Below, one piece after another: positions 36,601 to 48,375 of a stretch of 64,000 nucleotides of DNA; positions within the stretch are counted from its first letter, which is position 1; each line of letters opens with the position of its first letter. Source of the DNA: Calycina herbarum (Eukaryota; Ascomycota; Leotiomycetes; Helotiales; Pezizellaceae). The position numbers were made by a program, and so were the translations under genes. The stretch lies in the NCBI GenBank assembly GCA_001414485.1, contig LLEY01000108.1:1-64000 (forward strand), given 5' to 3'. The notes beneath the pieces are model-generated. The model was not told the DNA's origin and ran no database searches. It saw only the letters and a list, made by a program, of their open reading frames with translations.

Positions 36601-36939
36601 ACAGCTCTCCCGCCATCAGAGTTGAGCAACTACAAGATGCTTCAGCCCGTCTATATTACCTATGCCTGTGGGAGTCGGGAACAATGGGATCCAGAGCAGC
36701 TACATGCTAGTATTTCAAAACCCAACGAGAGCGTAACGCCGGTTACGAGACCAAAGTCTGAGAATGGGGATGCGAAATGGGACGAGTTCCGGTATGAGGA
36801 TGTGTTGTTTCCGTTATATAATGTTCTGTTGTTGAGGAAGAGGGGGGAGAATGTGTGGGAGAGGATTGGGGTGGGGAAAATGCATTATCATGCTTTCCAC
36901 CATGCAAGGCCTAAGATGGATCTTTTCGATTTGAGGTAA
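33616..36939 (+). CDS. HET-domain protein (heterokaryon incompatibility family)
   Basis: 970-aa model: exons 33616-33781, 33920-34104, 34183-34333, 34439-35607 and 35698-36939; introns 138, 78, 105 and 90 nt. The pre-HET segment is CEMCRCIDFGVLL then REHCAFCRLISRKV, the usual Cys-rich lead-in. The HET domain starts near residue 326: YIALSYVWGG, LPCTIRDAMIVTKYLGIRYL, WVDALCIQQDD, MGAIYSNAVLTIVAS. After it come WNSRAWTYQERQLSQRMLFF and, past intron 4, AVNAFTSRKITFDADTVNAF and FPSWSWAGWKG, all standard in the family. The last intron removes an in-frame TAG at 35695; its donor is GTAAGC and acceptor CTAG, and both flanking exons share one frame. If that intron were not real, the gene would be a pseudogene with one Gln-to-stop change. 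The family mediates non-self recognition and cell death; partner unknown. The first ~145 residues are charged and lack a known domain. Confidence 0.85.
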
Positions 36940-37282
36940 AATACGACAAACTTTCTTGATCTTCAGACACCCAAGCTTTGTTATATGAGATTATTTCAAT
37001 GAGACAAGATCTTCGGTTCCTCGTAAAATCTCCGAGGGGCGATCCCGGAGCAAAGGTGGAGCTTTATATGGGGAAACCTTGTTCACGGATTTTAATTCTC
37101 CATCGTTAACCTTAATCCATATATATCACAAACAATTTCCCCGCTATGTTTGAAACTTTGTCAAATTGGGATTTAGCCTGAAAGGAAATTAGTCATTTCT
37201 TCATAAATTACATATCAAGTCGCACTTCGTTTCATTTTTCGACTTTATTTGTCGTGGTATTTTGACTTCTTATTTTCCCGCA
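36940..37282. other. Intergenic, promoter side of the GH28 gene
   Basis: Short AT-richer spacer. A TATATATC stretch near 37121 might serve as a TATA element; nothing firmer. Confidence 0.4.
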
Positions 37283-38696
37283 ATGTACATAGTATCTTCC
37301 TTCGTCACTGGACTTACCTGGTCGATACTCGCGAGAGTCGTACTATCACAAACGATCTCGACACCCATAAACTCGTCGATCCCCTCAACTACAACCTCAC
37401 CAACACCCTGTCTCTGCACCGAACACTCACAAATCTCACCTGCAGTCGCATCATGTAAAGACATCACCCTCTCCAACATTCATGCACCTGCAAGTAGCGC
37501 CATTGTCCTTACAGCGCTGCGAACTGGAACAATTGTAACCTTTGCTGGAACCACGACTTTTGGATTCACCAATAGTTCACAATTTCGACCAATTCAGATC
37601 TCAGGGAATAATGTTACGATTAGAGGAGAGGAGGGTGCGGTGGTTGATGGTGGTGGCGAGAGGTACTGGGATGGGTTGGGGAGTAATGGGGGGTTGCCTA
37701 AGTAAGTAGGTCTTAGTTCATCCTACGTATTTTTGATCAGGAGAGAAAAGAAAAGAAGTCTATATTCTTGGAGTGTGAATAGTGCGCTTTTTCTGGTTCA
37801 CTCAAAAGTCTTGGTACCGTTCCAACTGAGATACCAGAGCCTTGAAATATGAATCTTAGTCTAGATCACGAGTATGAGAAAAACACTAACATCACTAGAC
37901 CCGGCCAGTTCATGAAAATACAACTCACCAACCACTCTACAGTACAAGATCTGACAATCCAAAATTATCCCTCTCACGGCATCAACTTAGCTGGAATGAA
38001 AGACTCAGTGGTTCAAAGGATCATCGTTAACAACTCGCTCGGCGATACCCCGAATAACATCAGTAAAGGACTCTCGGCTGCTCACAATTCAGATGCTTTC
38101 AATGTGGGGAATTCGGTCAACTTGCTAATCGAGGATTGTAAGGTTTGGAACCAGGATGACTGTGTTGTGATTTCGGACTCGGCAAATGTTACTGTCGATA
38201 ACGTTTTCTGTTCTGGGACTCACGGGCTTTCGATTGCTGGGGGAGGAACCGGGTTGGGACACAATATCTCCAATATTCTGTAAGTTCCTTGTACCTTCGT
38301 ACATGAGTATTTCTCTAACGAAATCCCAGCTTCCAAAACTCAATCGTAACAAACTCAACCACTGCTCTCCGCATAAAAACAGACCTGGGAGCTACAGGTA
38401 GCGTTGTAAACGCGACATGGTCCAACATCACCCTCTCAAACATCAAAAATATTGGCATCGATATCCAGCAAGACTATGAGAATTCAGGTAGTACTGGTAC
38501 TCCATCAAATGGAGTCAGAGTTGCTGGGATTACTTTCAAGAATATTAGTGGATGGGTGATACCGAAGGCTAAGAAGTATTATATTCTTTGTGGTGATGGG
38601 AGTTGCACGGATTTCACTTTTGATAATGTGAAGCTTGTGGGTGGGAATACAACTAGTAGTTGTAATTATCCAGCCACTGGTTGTCCTACTAGTTAG
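37283..38696 (+). CDS. Secreted glycoside hydrolase family 28 (polygalacturonase-type pectinase)
   Basis: 388-aa model: exons 37283-37701, 37899-38279 and 38330-38696. Intron 1 (197 nt) was set by joining NGGLP to KPGQFMKIQL, the family's usual GG..KP.F junction, with a CTAAC branch site just before the acceptor; intron 2 is 50 nt. A signal peptide (SSFVTGLTWSILARVVLSQ) leads. GH28 catalytic motifs are present: HNSDAFNVGNS (NTD motif, Asp kept), NQDDCVVISD (the DD pair), GTHGLSIAG (catalytic His) and ALRIKTD (RIK). Parallel beta-helix repeats run throughout, with several N-glycosylation sites. It hydrolyses pectic homogalacturonan outside the cell. Endo- versus exo-action is unsettled; DAFN instead of DGFD is a small departure. 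The first ATG was chosen because the frame upstream begins at a non-ATG codon. Confidence 0.9.
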
Positions 38697-39310
38697 TTCA
38701 CTGCACCTTTTAGATATTTAACTCATCTTCTGTACCTATTTTGGGTATTGGCAGATCAAGTCAAAAATGGATTTATTTGTCAAACGGAAGAAGTATATTC
38801 TTGGCTTCCTTCTTGTTGCGACATTGGATTGTACAAGTGAATTTACCTGCAAGAGACACAAACCACTAAACTTGCAGTATCACGAAGAGTAAGCTTGGCC
38901 TTATACTCGGGATCATTTCGACTTTAGAAGTGAATACATGACGAGATCACAATTAAGGTCTCGGTTACTGTTATGCCGAGACCTGCTTCCTACACAAGAA
39001 GTGAATTTTCAATAGCAATTGAACTGCCTTGGACAATGAAATATATACATTCCCTGTTTCTTGGTGAGAATATTGGTAGCGCGAGACAATCAGACAGGGA
39101 GAAAGTTTGGAATTATGATTGTAAATTAGGAGTAAGTTGCTCTAGAGTATTCAAGCATCCTTGTTATTAAGCCCGCTCCCAATTCCTTATTCAGGAATTC
39201 CCAGTTGCAATCCACCCAGATTAGAGTGTTCAAACCGCCAACTGCACAGCCCAACTCTCAGCCCCCTTCCCCAAGGAATTCAACAACCAATCATAAATCG
39301 TTCTAACCAC
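38697..39310. other. Convergent 3' intergenic region between GH28 and trypsin genes
   Basis: Both flanking genes end here, tail to tail. The open frame at 38973-39170 has no recognisable content. Confidence 0.5.
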
Positions 39311-40188
39311 TTAGATGTTGGCGTTGACCCAGGTAACATAATTACCAAGACGAGTGTAAACACCAGGAAAGCCAGCCTCAGCACATCCTTGTCCCCAAGA
39401 AACAAGTCCGATCAAAACACCAGTGGCTTTGTCAATGATTGGTCCACCAGAATCACCAGAGCAAGAATCCTTTCCACCAGCGGCCAAACCGGCACAGAAC
39501 ATACCAGTAGTGACGGCGGAAGTACCGTAGCTGGCTTGGCAGGAAGTACGAGAGATGACTGGAACATCAACCTTTCGTGCAGCTGAGGGGAGAGTGTTGG
39601 AGTTCTCGCTAGTTGTTCCCCTATTTGGTGAATTAGTATTTCTGTTCAAATTCCAAAAGTTTGAGTCAAACCTACCATCCAGCAGTTGTGGTGGTAGTGC
39701 CAGCAACTGGGTCAGATCCTTGAACTGGGAGGGTAGCGTATCCAATGGTGGAGCTGGTTGGGATGGAGGTGGCCAATTTCCAGACAGCCACATCGTTGTT
39801 GGTGGTGGATGAACTGTAAGATGGGTTGACAGTGATTTTAGTAACGCTGACTTGAGTTCCACCGGAGGCCCAAGTCTGCAAAACAATCAGTTTCTGTATT
39901 TAAAGTTCTCGTGAAGGGGGAGCTTACAAGGGTTCCAGCGCGGACCTTGACCGTTGAAGCTGTCTGGCCAACAGAGCAATGGGCAGCAGTTACAACGGTG
40001 TTGGCGTTGATCAAAACACCACCACAGAAGTGAGAACCACTCTTTGAAAGACTGACGAGGTATGGGAACTCGCCGAGAGCAGCAGTGGTTCCTCCAACAA
40101 TTTGAGCACCGTTGTCGGCAGGTGTTGGTGCTGCCAATGCAAGGGCTGGCAAAAATGCCGCTAGAGTGAGTGCGAGAGTAGAAGGCAT
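39311..40188 (-). CDS. Secreted trypsin-like serine protease (S1A)
   Basis: 256-aa model read from 40188: exons 40188-39928, 39875-39676 and 39620-39311; introns 52 and 55 nt. Signal peptide [19 protein letters not shown] and a short propeptide [10 protein letters not shown] precede the activation site IVGGT. The catalytic triad is intact: His in VVTAAHC, Asp in NNDVAVWKL, Ser in SCSGDSGGP. The Asp six residues before the active Ser (KDSCSGDS) gives trypsin specificity for Lys/Arg. [20 protein letters not shown] completes the S1 pocket. Fungal trypsins of this kind are rare, mostly in plant- and insect-associated species, and are secreted; a host-interaction role is inference. It lies tail to tail with a pectinase. 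Confidence 0.93.
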
Positions 40189-40303
40189 TGCGAGTGTTTG
40201 TTGTATTGAAACCGGGTGGAAAGAGGGTGGTAATTTGAATGGGAACCGGAGAGCTGGAGACTGCGGATGGAGAGAGAGTTTGAAAGAGAGGAACCTGTCT
40301 AGA

Positions 40304-40311
40304 CTTATATA
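40304..40311 (-). promoter_or_regulatory. Probable TATA box of the trypsin gene
   Basis: On the minus strand this reads TATATAAG, about 115 bases before the start codon, a suitable distance for a fungal TATA element with a short leader. Confidence 0.5.
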
Positions 40312-43300
40312 CAACGACAATAGCGAGGCTTAGATCGTAAGTGACAAGGATGCAGGGGTCCGCAGCAACATAACTACTGTACTTCCCAGCTCAATATGGA
40401 ATGGTGAATTGGTTGATTAATTATCACTTGGCTGCAGGCTATTCTCAGAATCTCCTTCTCAAAAGGTGTTGGACAAGCAAAGCTGATTTGCCTGAGGATC
40501 CAAGGTTCAGAAGGGGGGGGCCCCGAAATAGAAGGTGAATCTATTGAGCACGACATTTAAGGTACACAGAAGTACAGCGCTTAACTAGGATAAATTATTA
40601 AACTTTGAAGGTTACGGGGGGAAAACAACCTATAAATCCAAACCTTATTTGGGGAACCTTTCGGAGAATATCCAATACGGACTAAAGGACGTTCTTGCAG
40701 GATCTTTGCAGATATCCCCCTTGAAATGTGGATCTCCCGCCAAGACCCAACGACTGGTTTTGTGCCAACCTCGTCCAAATCACGAAATCTTACCAACTTC
40801 GGCATCAGTTCAGAGCCGAACATGGTGAGAAAAATGGTGGAGATTTGAAACCAGGCTCTTAATCAATATGCAACACATCTAGGTATTTATTTAAATCATA
40901 AAATTTTATCGGAAGGCTCATATTGCGACAAATACATGTCACCTGGTGTTGTTCAGCGAAGTGATTGTTCAGGGGGGTTGGCTCGCTAAACCCTTGGCGA
41001 GAATTCCAGGGGTAGCATGTCCCGCAGCTAACCCCGCATCGGCTGATAAGAGATCTGATCGAGTTGCTTAATCCAGTAATGAACTGCCGTCGCACTCTCT
41101 CATACCAAAGTCTTGGCTTTCTCTATCGAAATCATTCGCCATTCTCGAGGATCTACATCGGCCTACTTCGGAGCTGTCCGCTGGCTAAAGTAGAAGCCTC
41201 CCATAACCTGTGACTGGCCCGGGAGTTTGTCTTGGTAGTTCTGTCAGTCTCAGTACCTTCTACTTCTGGGTAAGCAACCGGTAAATTCTCAATAAAAGCA
41301 GGTCCGATCTGCACATCGTACACCGTATAGGTATTTAGCTAGTCAGCCGCGCGACATCTCCTTCCACCCTGCACTCTTTCGTAGATACCACCCCGCGCTG
41401 CTTGCCCAATGAGTTGCATCTGTATGCACGATAATGTTCTGGAAGGCTGTCAGAATTTGACGATGTAACTCTAGCGGAGATAAGAGAAGATGTTGGTCTG
41501 ACAGAATGTGTAAGTCTCATTAGCAAGAAAGAGCTCAATCACTCTCAGATTTTACCACTTGGAGATATACATGGTAGTAGTGGTGAGGAGCATGCCTTTT
41601 ATACTGCGTTTTGTACTTGAACGAAAATCTGAAGAATATATACATTGGCAGTAACGTTTCAAAATTAGAGACTTACTGCACATATAGGTAGGGGTTCTCG
41701 GATACTTGTTTCAAACTTGGATAATCTTATGTAAAGTCCCCATGGGGCGGTGTGCAGATACCGGATTTCTTTGCATAATGCAAGAATGCCATTTGTCTAA
41801 ACCATGGTGTCCAAAACCATGGTAAACTTATGGCAACCTATCAGGTAGTACCTACTAGAATAAACTTGTTTCAGTACTGTAGTACAGTAAATCAAGTCCT
41901 AGTACTGCTGCTCTTCGATAGAGAAAGGACAATATATACCTCGGCAACGTCTGGGTTTTCTTGTTCATGTACCCAAACCAGATGCTAAATAGATTTATAA
42001 AGGTCTTTCGTAGTTCTGAGTTCCTCATGTTCCAAGTATTCCCTGCTCGTAACCTTGATGACATGCTTTTGGTTAGTGTTCTAAGCGATGTACCTTAATT
42101 TCCAGTATCAGAACTAGACTAAGTCGGTGCAACTTTCTTTTTCTTTTTTTGAAATGAGAGGTTTGGCGAGGAAATCTATTTCACTGTTGAATTGAAATCT
42201 CAAACCAACATCTTGTGTATCTGTCAACCCTTTACATCTGATCACAAAGCTCCTGGAAGAGAGAGCATCATAATCTCTCTTCGAAGACCAGAAAACATCA
42301 CACTCTGTGAATTGGAATTCCCCTCTTTGTCAACTGTGGCTGACTCAATAAACGAACGTTTTATTAGACATTCATTCCTACCTATAAAACAAAAACACCA
42401 TATGGAGGAAAGTACGCCCACATCTAGTAAGGAACAGAGTACATAGACACTAGTTGCAAATCAATTACCCATCCATTTTTTCTCACGTACAACTTGCCAC
42501 TGAGTCTTATTTGTTCTTCTGGGAAAGACAGACTTTGTATCCTCTGACTATTTTTGCTCGCAATCCCATAGCATATTCTTGGGCTTGATACCGCCATGAC
42601 GAATAAATTTCCCGGTGGGCCCCGTCGGCTTCATAGCAGCGCCCAGCTGTTTATTAATGGAGGTTTCCAGTGCTCCCCAATTCTACATCTGTCACAGGCA
42701 CGTCGCACACCTTTTCTTTTCACTGCCTCATCACCCAAGAAATTGTTTCTAGGCTGAACTGGGGAAGTTTGACAGATATCCACTGGTTCCCTACACGTTC
42801 ACTGGAAATAGCAAATGGTATTGCTTCATGAAATAAGTTGCATACAACTGGACGAGAATGAGAGCCGGGATTGTTCCCCGAGGATTGAAGCACTTGGAGT
42901 TCTCTTTCTTGAGCAAATACACGTTTAATAGTGAAGTATCTCGACGGAACAGTTTTAGGTGGCAATTTAAAGTGTCATGGGTGGGTGTCGACTTTCCAAA
43001 TTTCACGATCAGTCGTAGCTGCCATGGTTTTATCTATCAGCGTGAGTATAAGGCAAAGTATGATGGTCTTCGAGTAATTATTGGCTCGGCCCAATCTGAA
43101 GCTGAATACTGGGACTATAACACTCCGAATTAAAGCATCTACTTCGGACCAGAACTATGAGTTAGAGCTCCGAGAGAACTGAATCTGACACCGAGTTTCG
43201 GAGCTACCTCTAAATTATCTACCTAGGAGCAAGTGCTCGCTTATAATTTCTCTTCTGCAATGTCTCGAACGAGATCGCGATTGCTTTTGGCTTACGGATG

Positions 43301-43850
43301 AGCACCAATACCAATACACAGAAGACCCCTCTCCCGGTCAACCAAGTGGCTTTCCATTTCATTTTGTGCTTTTCCTTTCCAAATCCGCTCGCAACTTCAA
43401 AACTTCGTACCGTACCCAACAGCGACTCAAGGAAGGATGACTACGGACTTTTTTGATGAGTTTAGAACTGGGGCTGGCTAGGTCATTTTTCCAAGGAGCA
43501 AAGTTGAAGGGAATGCCCTCATGTGTCAGTCAATTGAGAGTCGTTCAGTGGAATGAGGGATTGGTATTTTTATTTATCTGAAGAATAATTTTGAAGGGCA
43601 ATAGCGTCAGCAATGAGATATATCGTGGAATGGAGGTGAAAGCTAAATTAAATAAGTCAGTCTTAGACATATTAATGGTCAACATACCTTTCTTTCCCTC
43701 TGTAAAATACCAAAGCAGACACTTCGCTTTCACCCCCAAAACCAACCTATATATACCGACGGAAGTCAACTAGGTTTTATCGATCACCACTTCCCTGCCA
43801 ATGCTGAAGAGGCAATCTGCCAATCATTCTGGATTTGCCTGTGCAGTAAA
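40312..43850. other. Gene-poor stretch before the right transposon island
   Basis: About 3.5 kb of ordinary composition with no supported gene. Open frames such as 42192-42446 (+) and 42858-43133 (+) lack recognisable domains and neighbouring coding exons. The second ends YWDYNTPN and might be a gene scrap, but I cannot place it. A G8/C4 run occurs near 40514-40525. Confidence 0.45.
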
Positions 43851-43867
43851 CTGGACGAAAGAGCTTC

Positions 43868-44125
43868 ACTTTGTTTTGCCAAGGGACTGATCTAGGTGGA
43901 CTTACGATTGGGGTCCTTCGAAATGCCTTTGACGGCAGTAGTGCTCAAGCCCCAATAGTGGCTTCTTTCGAGACTGCCTTGAAGGTTTGGGATTATGCGG
44001 GAGCAAACGTAGTCGACAATGCGAGTGAGCCGAGGAGTTTAAGAAGCAACATACATTCGGCGCAGGATTTAATCGTGTTCATGAAAACTTTCCCGTGAGA
44101 AGACTACCCTGAGGGAGGTATAAGT
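43868..44125 (+). pseudogene. Relic of an amidase-signature family gene
   Basis: The frame at 43871-44098 contains TDLGGLTIGVLRNAFDG followed by PIVASFETALKVWDYAGA and NVVDNAS. This is the segment found after the catalytic region in fungal amidases (DL.G..IGVPRN..., F..AL.V...AGA.VVDNA). Upstream Ser-Ser-Lys catalytic parts (GGSSGG motif) are absent within several kb, and downstream sequence goes out of frame after about 75 residues. It is therefore a truncated fragment, probably lost at the advancing edge of the transposon block. No RIP-type mutation pattern is obvious. Confidence 0.7.
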
Positions 44126-44830
44126 AAGTTTTTGTGGGTAAATTGACGTTGATAGCAACAAATACAAGACTATTGTTGGACAAGAAACATAAGATGGTAT
44201 TGTTGGGGCAATGGAAAAAAGCAAGCTAGATGTCCTGGTGGTTCCATCTACCCAGGGGTTGCAAATGATCTTACTGTAAAAATGGGACTCCCCTTTATCT
44301 TGGATCCTAAAGTACGGCAATTGAACATTAGACCCGGATTTTTTGAAAGACAGACTAGTCAAAAAAGTACCTGGTATCTCGCGAATTGATATAATCTCTT
44401 AACCCATTTTGCATTGGGTTCTGTACTGACGCTTTCTTAGGTATCGTATAAGTTTTTTTTACCAAAGCAATTTCTGATAGAGAATTGCTTCAAGTAGTAC
44501 GGCATCCCAATCGCACTAAAAAGTCGGATTAACTAAATCGTAAATAGCAAATCGTAAAGTGTAAATCGATAATCGCAAAGCTTAAATTATTAAGTATATA
44601 GCCTTCTATAGCTAAATTGTAAATTGTAAATCGTAAATCGATAAAAGTCGATTCTCTAGATACTATTTTAATATTAATTATAAAGCTTTAATTATAAATT
44701 AATAATCTTAAAGCTTAAAGTAAGGGTATTTATAATACTTAAATCGTAAAATTTAAGTAGAAGTAGAAGGTAATATTAAATATATATATCTATTAAATAT
44801 TATTATTATTATTATTATTATTCTTACGCT
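44126..44830. other. Transition into the right AT-rich island, with simple repeats
   Basis: Ordinary DNA to about 44500, then short repeats. AAATCGTAAA-type units recur over 44537-44760 and an ATT run lies at about 44798-44821. No gene. Confidence 0.6.
44537..44760. repeat. AAATCGTAAA-like degenerate short tandem repeat
   Basis: Units AAATCGTAAA, AAATTGTAAA and AAATCGATAA recur many times, mixed with A/T runs. Confidence 0.6.
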
Positions 44831-46075
44831 GCGTAGGCTATAGGCCAAGCTCTAAGAGTAAGTAGTACATCTTCTGTTCTAGTTTACAAAGCCTTTTAGC
44901 CCGTTCTCCGTCGCTTCTTAAGCTTTCTCTTAAGCGTACGACTCTCTCTTCTAGGTCCTGCTGCTGTCTATTCAGAGCTCGTCTCTCTAACTCAGTGATA
45001 TAAAAGGTAGTAGGTTAAAGTGCTTAACCGCTAAAGCGTTTATTAGTAGTATAAGGGCTGTAGGTATACCTACCGTCCCTAGCGCTTCTTAAGCGCCTTC
45101 TTAGAACTGCCTAAGCCTAGGCCTTGCCTTTCAGCGCGCCTTAGCTGCCTCCTCCTCTTCCTCTCTCTCTCTTACCTTCTCCTTATTCTCCTCTCTATCT
45201 TCCTCTAGTAATTCCAGCGCGAGCCTAATACTCCTAGAGTCTTCCTAGCTCTAGTAGCTAAGTAGTAATCCTCGGTGCTAGCTTTCTATTCGCTAGCGCC
45301 TCTCTTAGCTCTCTAAGGTCCCTGATCTGCTTTCTAAGAGCTCTTATAAGCGCTTCTCTCTTCTATAGAATCTTATAACAAAATAGTATAAGATACTCTA
45401 CTGTCTCTCTACCGCCTACGTATATATACTATAGTATAAGCTAGTCTAGTACTTTTCTTAAGAAGAGGAAGATATTAAGCTCTATTACTCCTGTTCGTGC
45501 TTATATAAGTAGCGAGCTCTTTGCTTTAGCAAGCCTCTTATAAACCTTCTATAGCTCTTAATCGTCGAGGTCTACTTTATCTAACGCTTCTATATATTAT
45601 ATAGAGTTCTTCTCCTAAGTTCTCTTCCTCTAGGCTTCTAGGCGCTTTCTCTATTCTTTAAGCGTAGCGCTGTGCTCGAACCTCTCTTCTTCTATTCTCT
45701 ACTTTCCTTTCTACTCCTGTCTCGCTCTCTAAGAGTATAGCATCGTCTTTCCTGCCTTTGACAGTCTTTCTCTCCTTCTTCTTAGCTGCGTAGCTATATA
45801 CTTATAAGCGTTTTAGATTAGCTTTCCTGGTTTAGACGCTTAGAACTTTCTTTTAAACGCGGCTACTCTTAGGTTAAGATATAGGTTAATTAGTATATAG
45901 TCTACCTCTACCTCGAGGCTTCGTACTAGAGTAGTCTTATATAATCTATTAAATATATATATATTATAATCGCTTAATACTTACTTTCTATTAATATATA
46001 CTATCTAGTACTATATTGAATATAAGTACTATATAACTTTAAATCTATTATCTAAAATATTATAAATTACTAAAA
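44831..46075 (-). pseudogene. RIP-degraded coding remnant on the minus strand, Arg/Glu-rich, unidentified
   Basis: Minus-strand translation has stops mainly at CAA/CAG/TGG-derived codons and a charged coiled-coil character: QQQDLEERVVRLREKLKKRR near 44920-44985, REEEEEAAKAR near 45150 and YKYIATQLRRRRE near 45790. The retained GC here is higher than in neighbouring RIP DNA. It resembles the charged proteins carried by some fungal transposons, but I cannot name a family. Confidence 0.45.
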
Positions 46076-46078
46076 GTA

Positions 46079-46541
46079 ATAACGTAGTTTATTAGCGAGT
46101 TAATTATATCAGCGAGTCGATTACTAAAAATATATATAAAAAACATCTATATAACTCTAGTAAAAATCTGTAATTCTTAATAAAAATTAATAAAATTAAA
46201 AACCTTACTTTATTACTATATATATAAATAATATTAGAAATCTTAGATACTAACTAATTATAATAGCTAAGTTATTAAAGAAATAAAAAAAAAATTAAAA
46301 AAATCTATAAATATAGAAGTAATTTTAAGCGAATCGTTAGTTATAGCTAGTAAGCGTCTAAAAATTTTAATATTACTAATTTATATAGTAATAAAGTAGA
46401 TTCTTTAATTTTATTAATTTTTATTAAGAATTATAGATTTTTACTAGAGTTGTATAGACGTTTTTTATATATATTTTTAGTAATTAACTCGCTAATATAA
46501 TCGACTTACTAATAAACTACGTTATATAAACTTAGTATAAA
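46079..46541. mobile_element. Fold-back MITE related to the pogo elements
   Basis: Arms of about 150 bases (46080-46235 and 46385-46540) are inverted copies around a spacer of about 150 bases. The tips read TAACGTAGTTTATTAGCGAG and its complement, like the ends of the pogo elements in this window, and are flanked by TA. It has no coding capacity, as expected of a non-autonomous derivative mobilised by pogo/Fot1 transposase. Confidence 0.75.
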
Positions 46542-46549
46542 TATTAACG

Positions 46550-48370
46550 TTATATAAATACTTAATAAATAAGAGATAAAAGAGATAATTAAGACTTTTA
46601 ATACTATAAGTATAGTTATAATTTAAGCTAAAAATAAGAGATACTAAGCCTAATTAGGTAATTAGTATATAATTAGTAAAGTAGTACTTTAGTAAAGAGA
46701 GGAAAAGAAGAGATAAAAGTAGTAAAAAGTAACTAAGAAGTAGTAATAAAATTAAGATATTATAGATAATTCTTCTAATATCTTTATTAAAAGTATTTAC
46801 TACTATATACTCTTACTTCTTATCTCTATTCTTCTTATTATACTTACTATATATAATTCTAATCTTTTTAGTAATATAAGAGAGTTAATTAGTAAGAGTT
46901 GTTTAAGTAATAGTATCTTCTCTCTTTCTCTTTAAATTAAAGCTATTTATAATATCGATTATAGTAGTAGATATTATTTTACTTACTAGTGTATTCGTAG
47001 ATATAAGAGAAGTAGATAAGAGCGAGTTAGAAACTCTCTTATTAAGCTCTTAATTAAGTTATAATTACTTAGTCTTATTAATCGATTTAAGTTAACTTTT
47101 AACAATAGTAGTATTAGTATCTATATATAATTAAGTATTAAGATCTTTTATAAGTTACTTATCTATAGCTATCTATTATTATAAAACCTTATCTATTCTC
47201 TTTAGTATATTTAACTTAGTAGATACTATTAAGCTCTTCTTCTCTTTATTCTTTATAAGAGATAACAACTATAACAGCTCTTTATAAATATACTAAAAGA
47301 AGTACTCGTAGAATAGTATCTATATTCGAGGAAAACTAAACTAAAGAGAGAAGAGAAGAGTTAGTACGCTCTGTCTCTATTTATATATACTAAGCGAGAC
47401 TTTAGTAGAACCTCGGCACGTGATCTAGTCGTATATAACTAGGACTATTATAACGACGAGTATAAGCCTAGAGTTAATATTCTTTTACTATTAGTATTCT
47501 CTCTTATATCTATATTCTTACTTCTTATATTACTTCTAGATTTATTTCTAAATTTATCTTCTTTATTATTATTATCTTTTAATTAAACGACGACGATTAT
47601 AAAGCGTTCTTCTAAATTAGCTATAATAATTATACTAATTTCTAAGAGATTAGATTTAAAATCATCTACTAATATTATACTTATTCTAGTACTAGTATTA
47701 TTCTCTAGTAATAGTATAAGTCTTATATCTCTTTCTCTATTCTAAGGCTCTCTATCTTAAGTCTTATTTTTAAGTATAATAGACTCGTCGTTAGATATCT
47801 TAATAAACTCTAAAAGTTAAAGTAGAATTAGTAGCTTCTAGGTATCTTATAAGAGTGTAATAGATTATCTCTTTTTAAAGAATTAAGACTTATTATTAGT
47901 ATAGCTATTAAATACTACGTATACTTTATAGTACTTTTTATTAATAGAACCTTTTAGTAAGTTAAAGTGTTATATAAGAGCTTATACGTCGTCTGTCTTC
48001 TTATAATCTATAGTACTTAATCGCTCGGCTTTTCTCTTCTTAATACTAACGTTTATAGCTAGAAAGACGTCTTTTATTAAATTAGTAAGAAGTAGTATAT
48101 TAATAAGATTCTATTTACTAGAAGTAGAGATAGTATAGTAGATATTCTCTAGAAATTTAATAGTAAACCTTTTAGCTTATAGATTTTAGAGTACTAATTT
48201 AAAGTTAAATAGATCTTTAGAGTTATTAGTAGATAAGTAAGATCTCTAAAATAGAAAGTTATTATTAATTTATACTTTAACTATCTTACTATATTATACT
48301 ATAGAAGTATATATAATCGTAGAGATACTCTTAGTAGTAGAGAATTTCTTAGTACTTATTATATATATAT
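46550..48370 (-). pseudogene. Long RIP-decayed reading frame of unknown family
   Basis: One minus-strand frame can be followed for about 1.8 kb with stops almost only as TAA/TAG at sites consistent with former CAA/CAG/TGG. Readable pieces include AERLSTIDYKKTDDV (about 47,975-48,030), LIVSTKLNILKRIDKVL (about 47,185-47,240), then a Gln-rich heptad-like stretch (about 47,050-47,180), and IYSKYNKKNRDKK (about 46,810-46,850). There is no RT, integrase, DDE, helicase or tyrosine recombinase motif that I can see. It is bounded by the MITE on one side and the pogo element on the other. Confidence 0.45.
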
Positions 48371-48375
48371 AGATA

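Noticed and set aside
34429..36939. Two separate genes split at TAG 35695
   Set aside because: Both halves are in one frame, the second lacks its own start context and matches the C-terminal part usual for HET proteins.
42192..43133. Small genes at 42192-42446 and 42858-43133
   Set aside because: No recognisable domain, no adjacent exons, no clear start context; probably chance frames or scraps.
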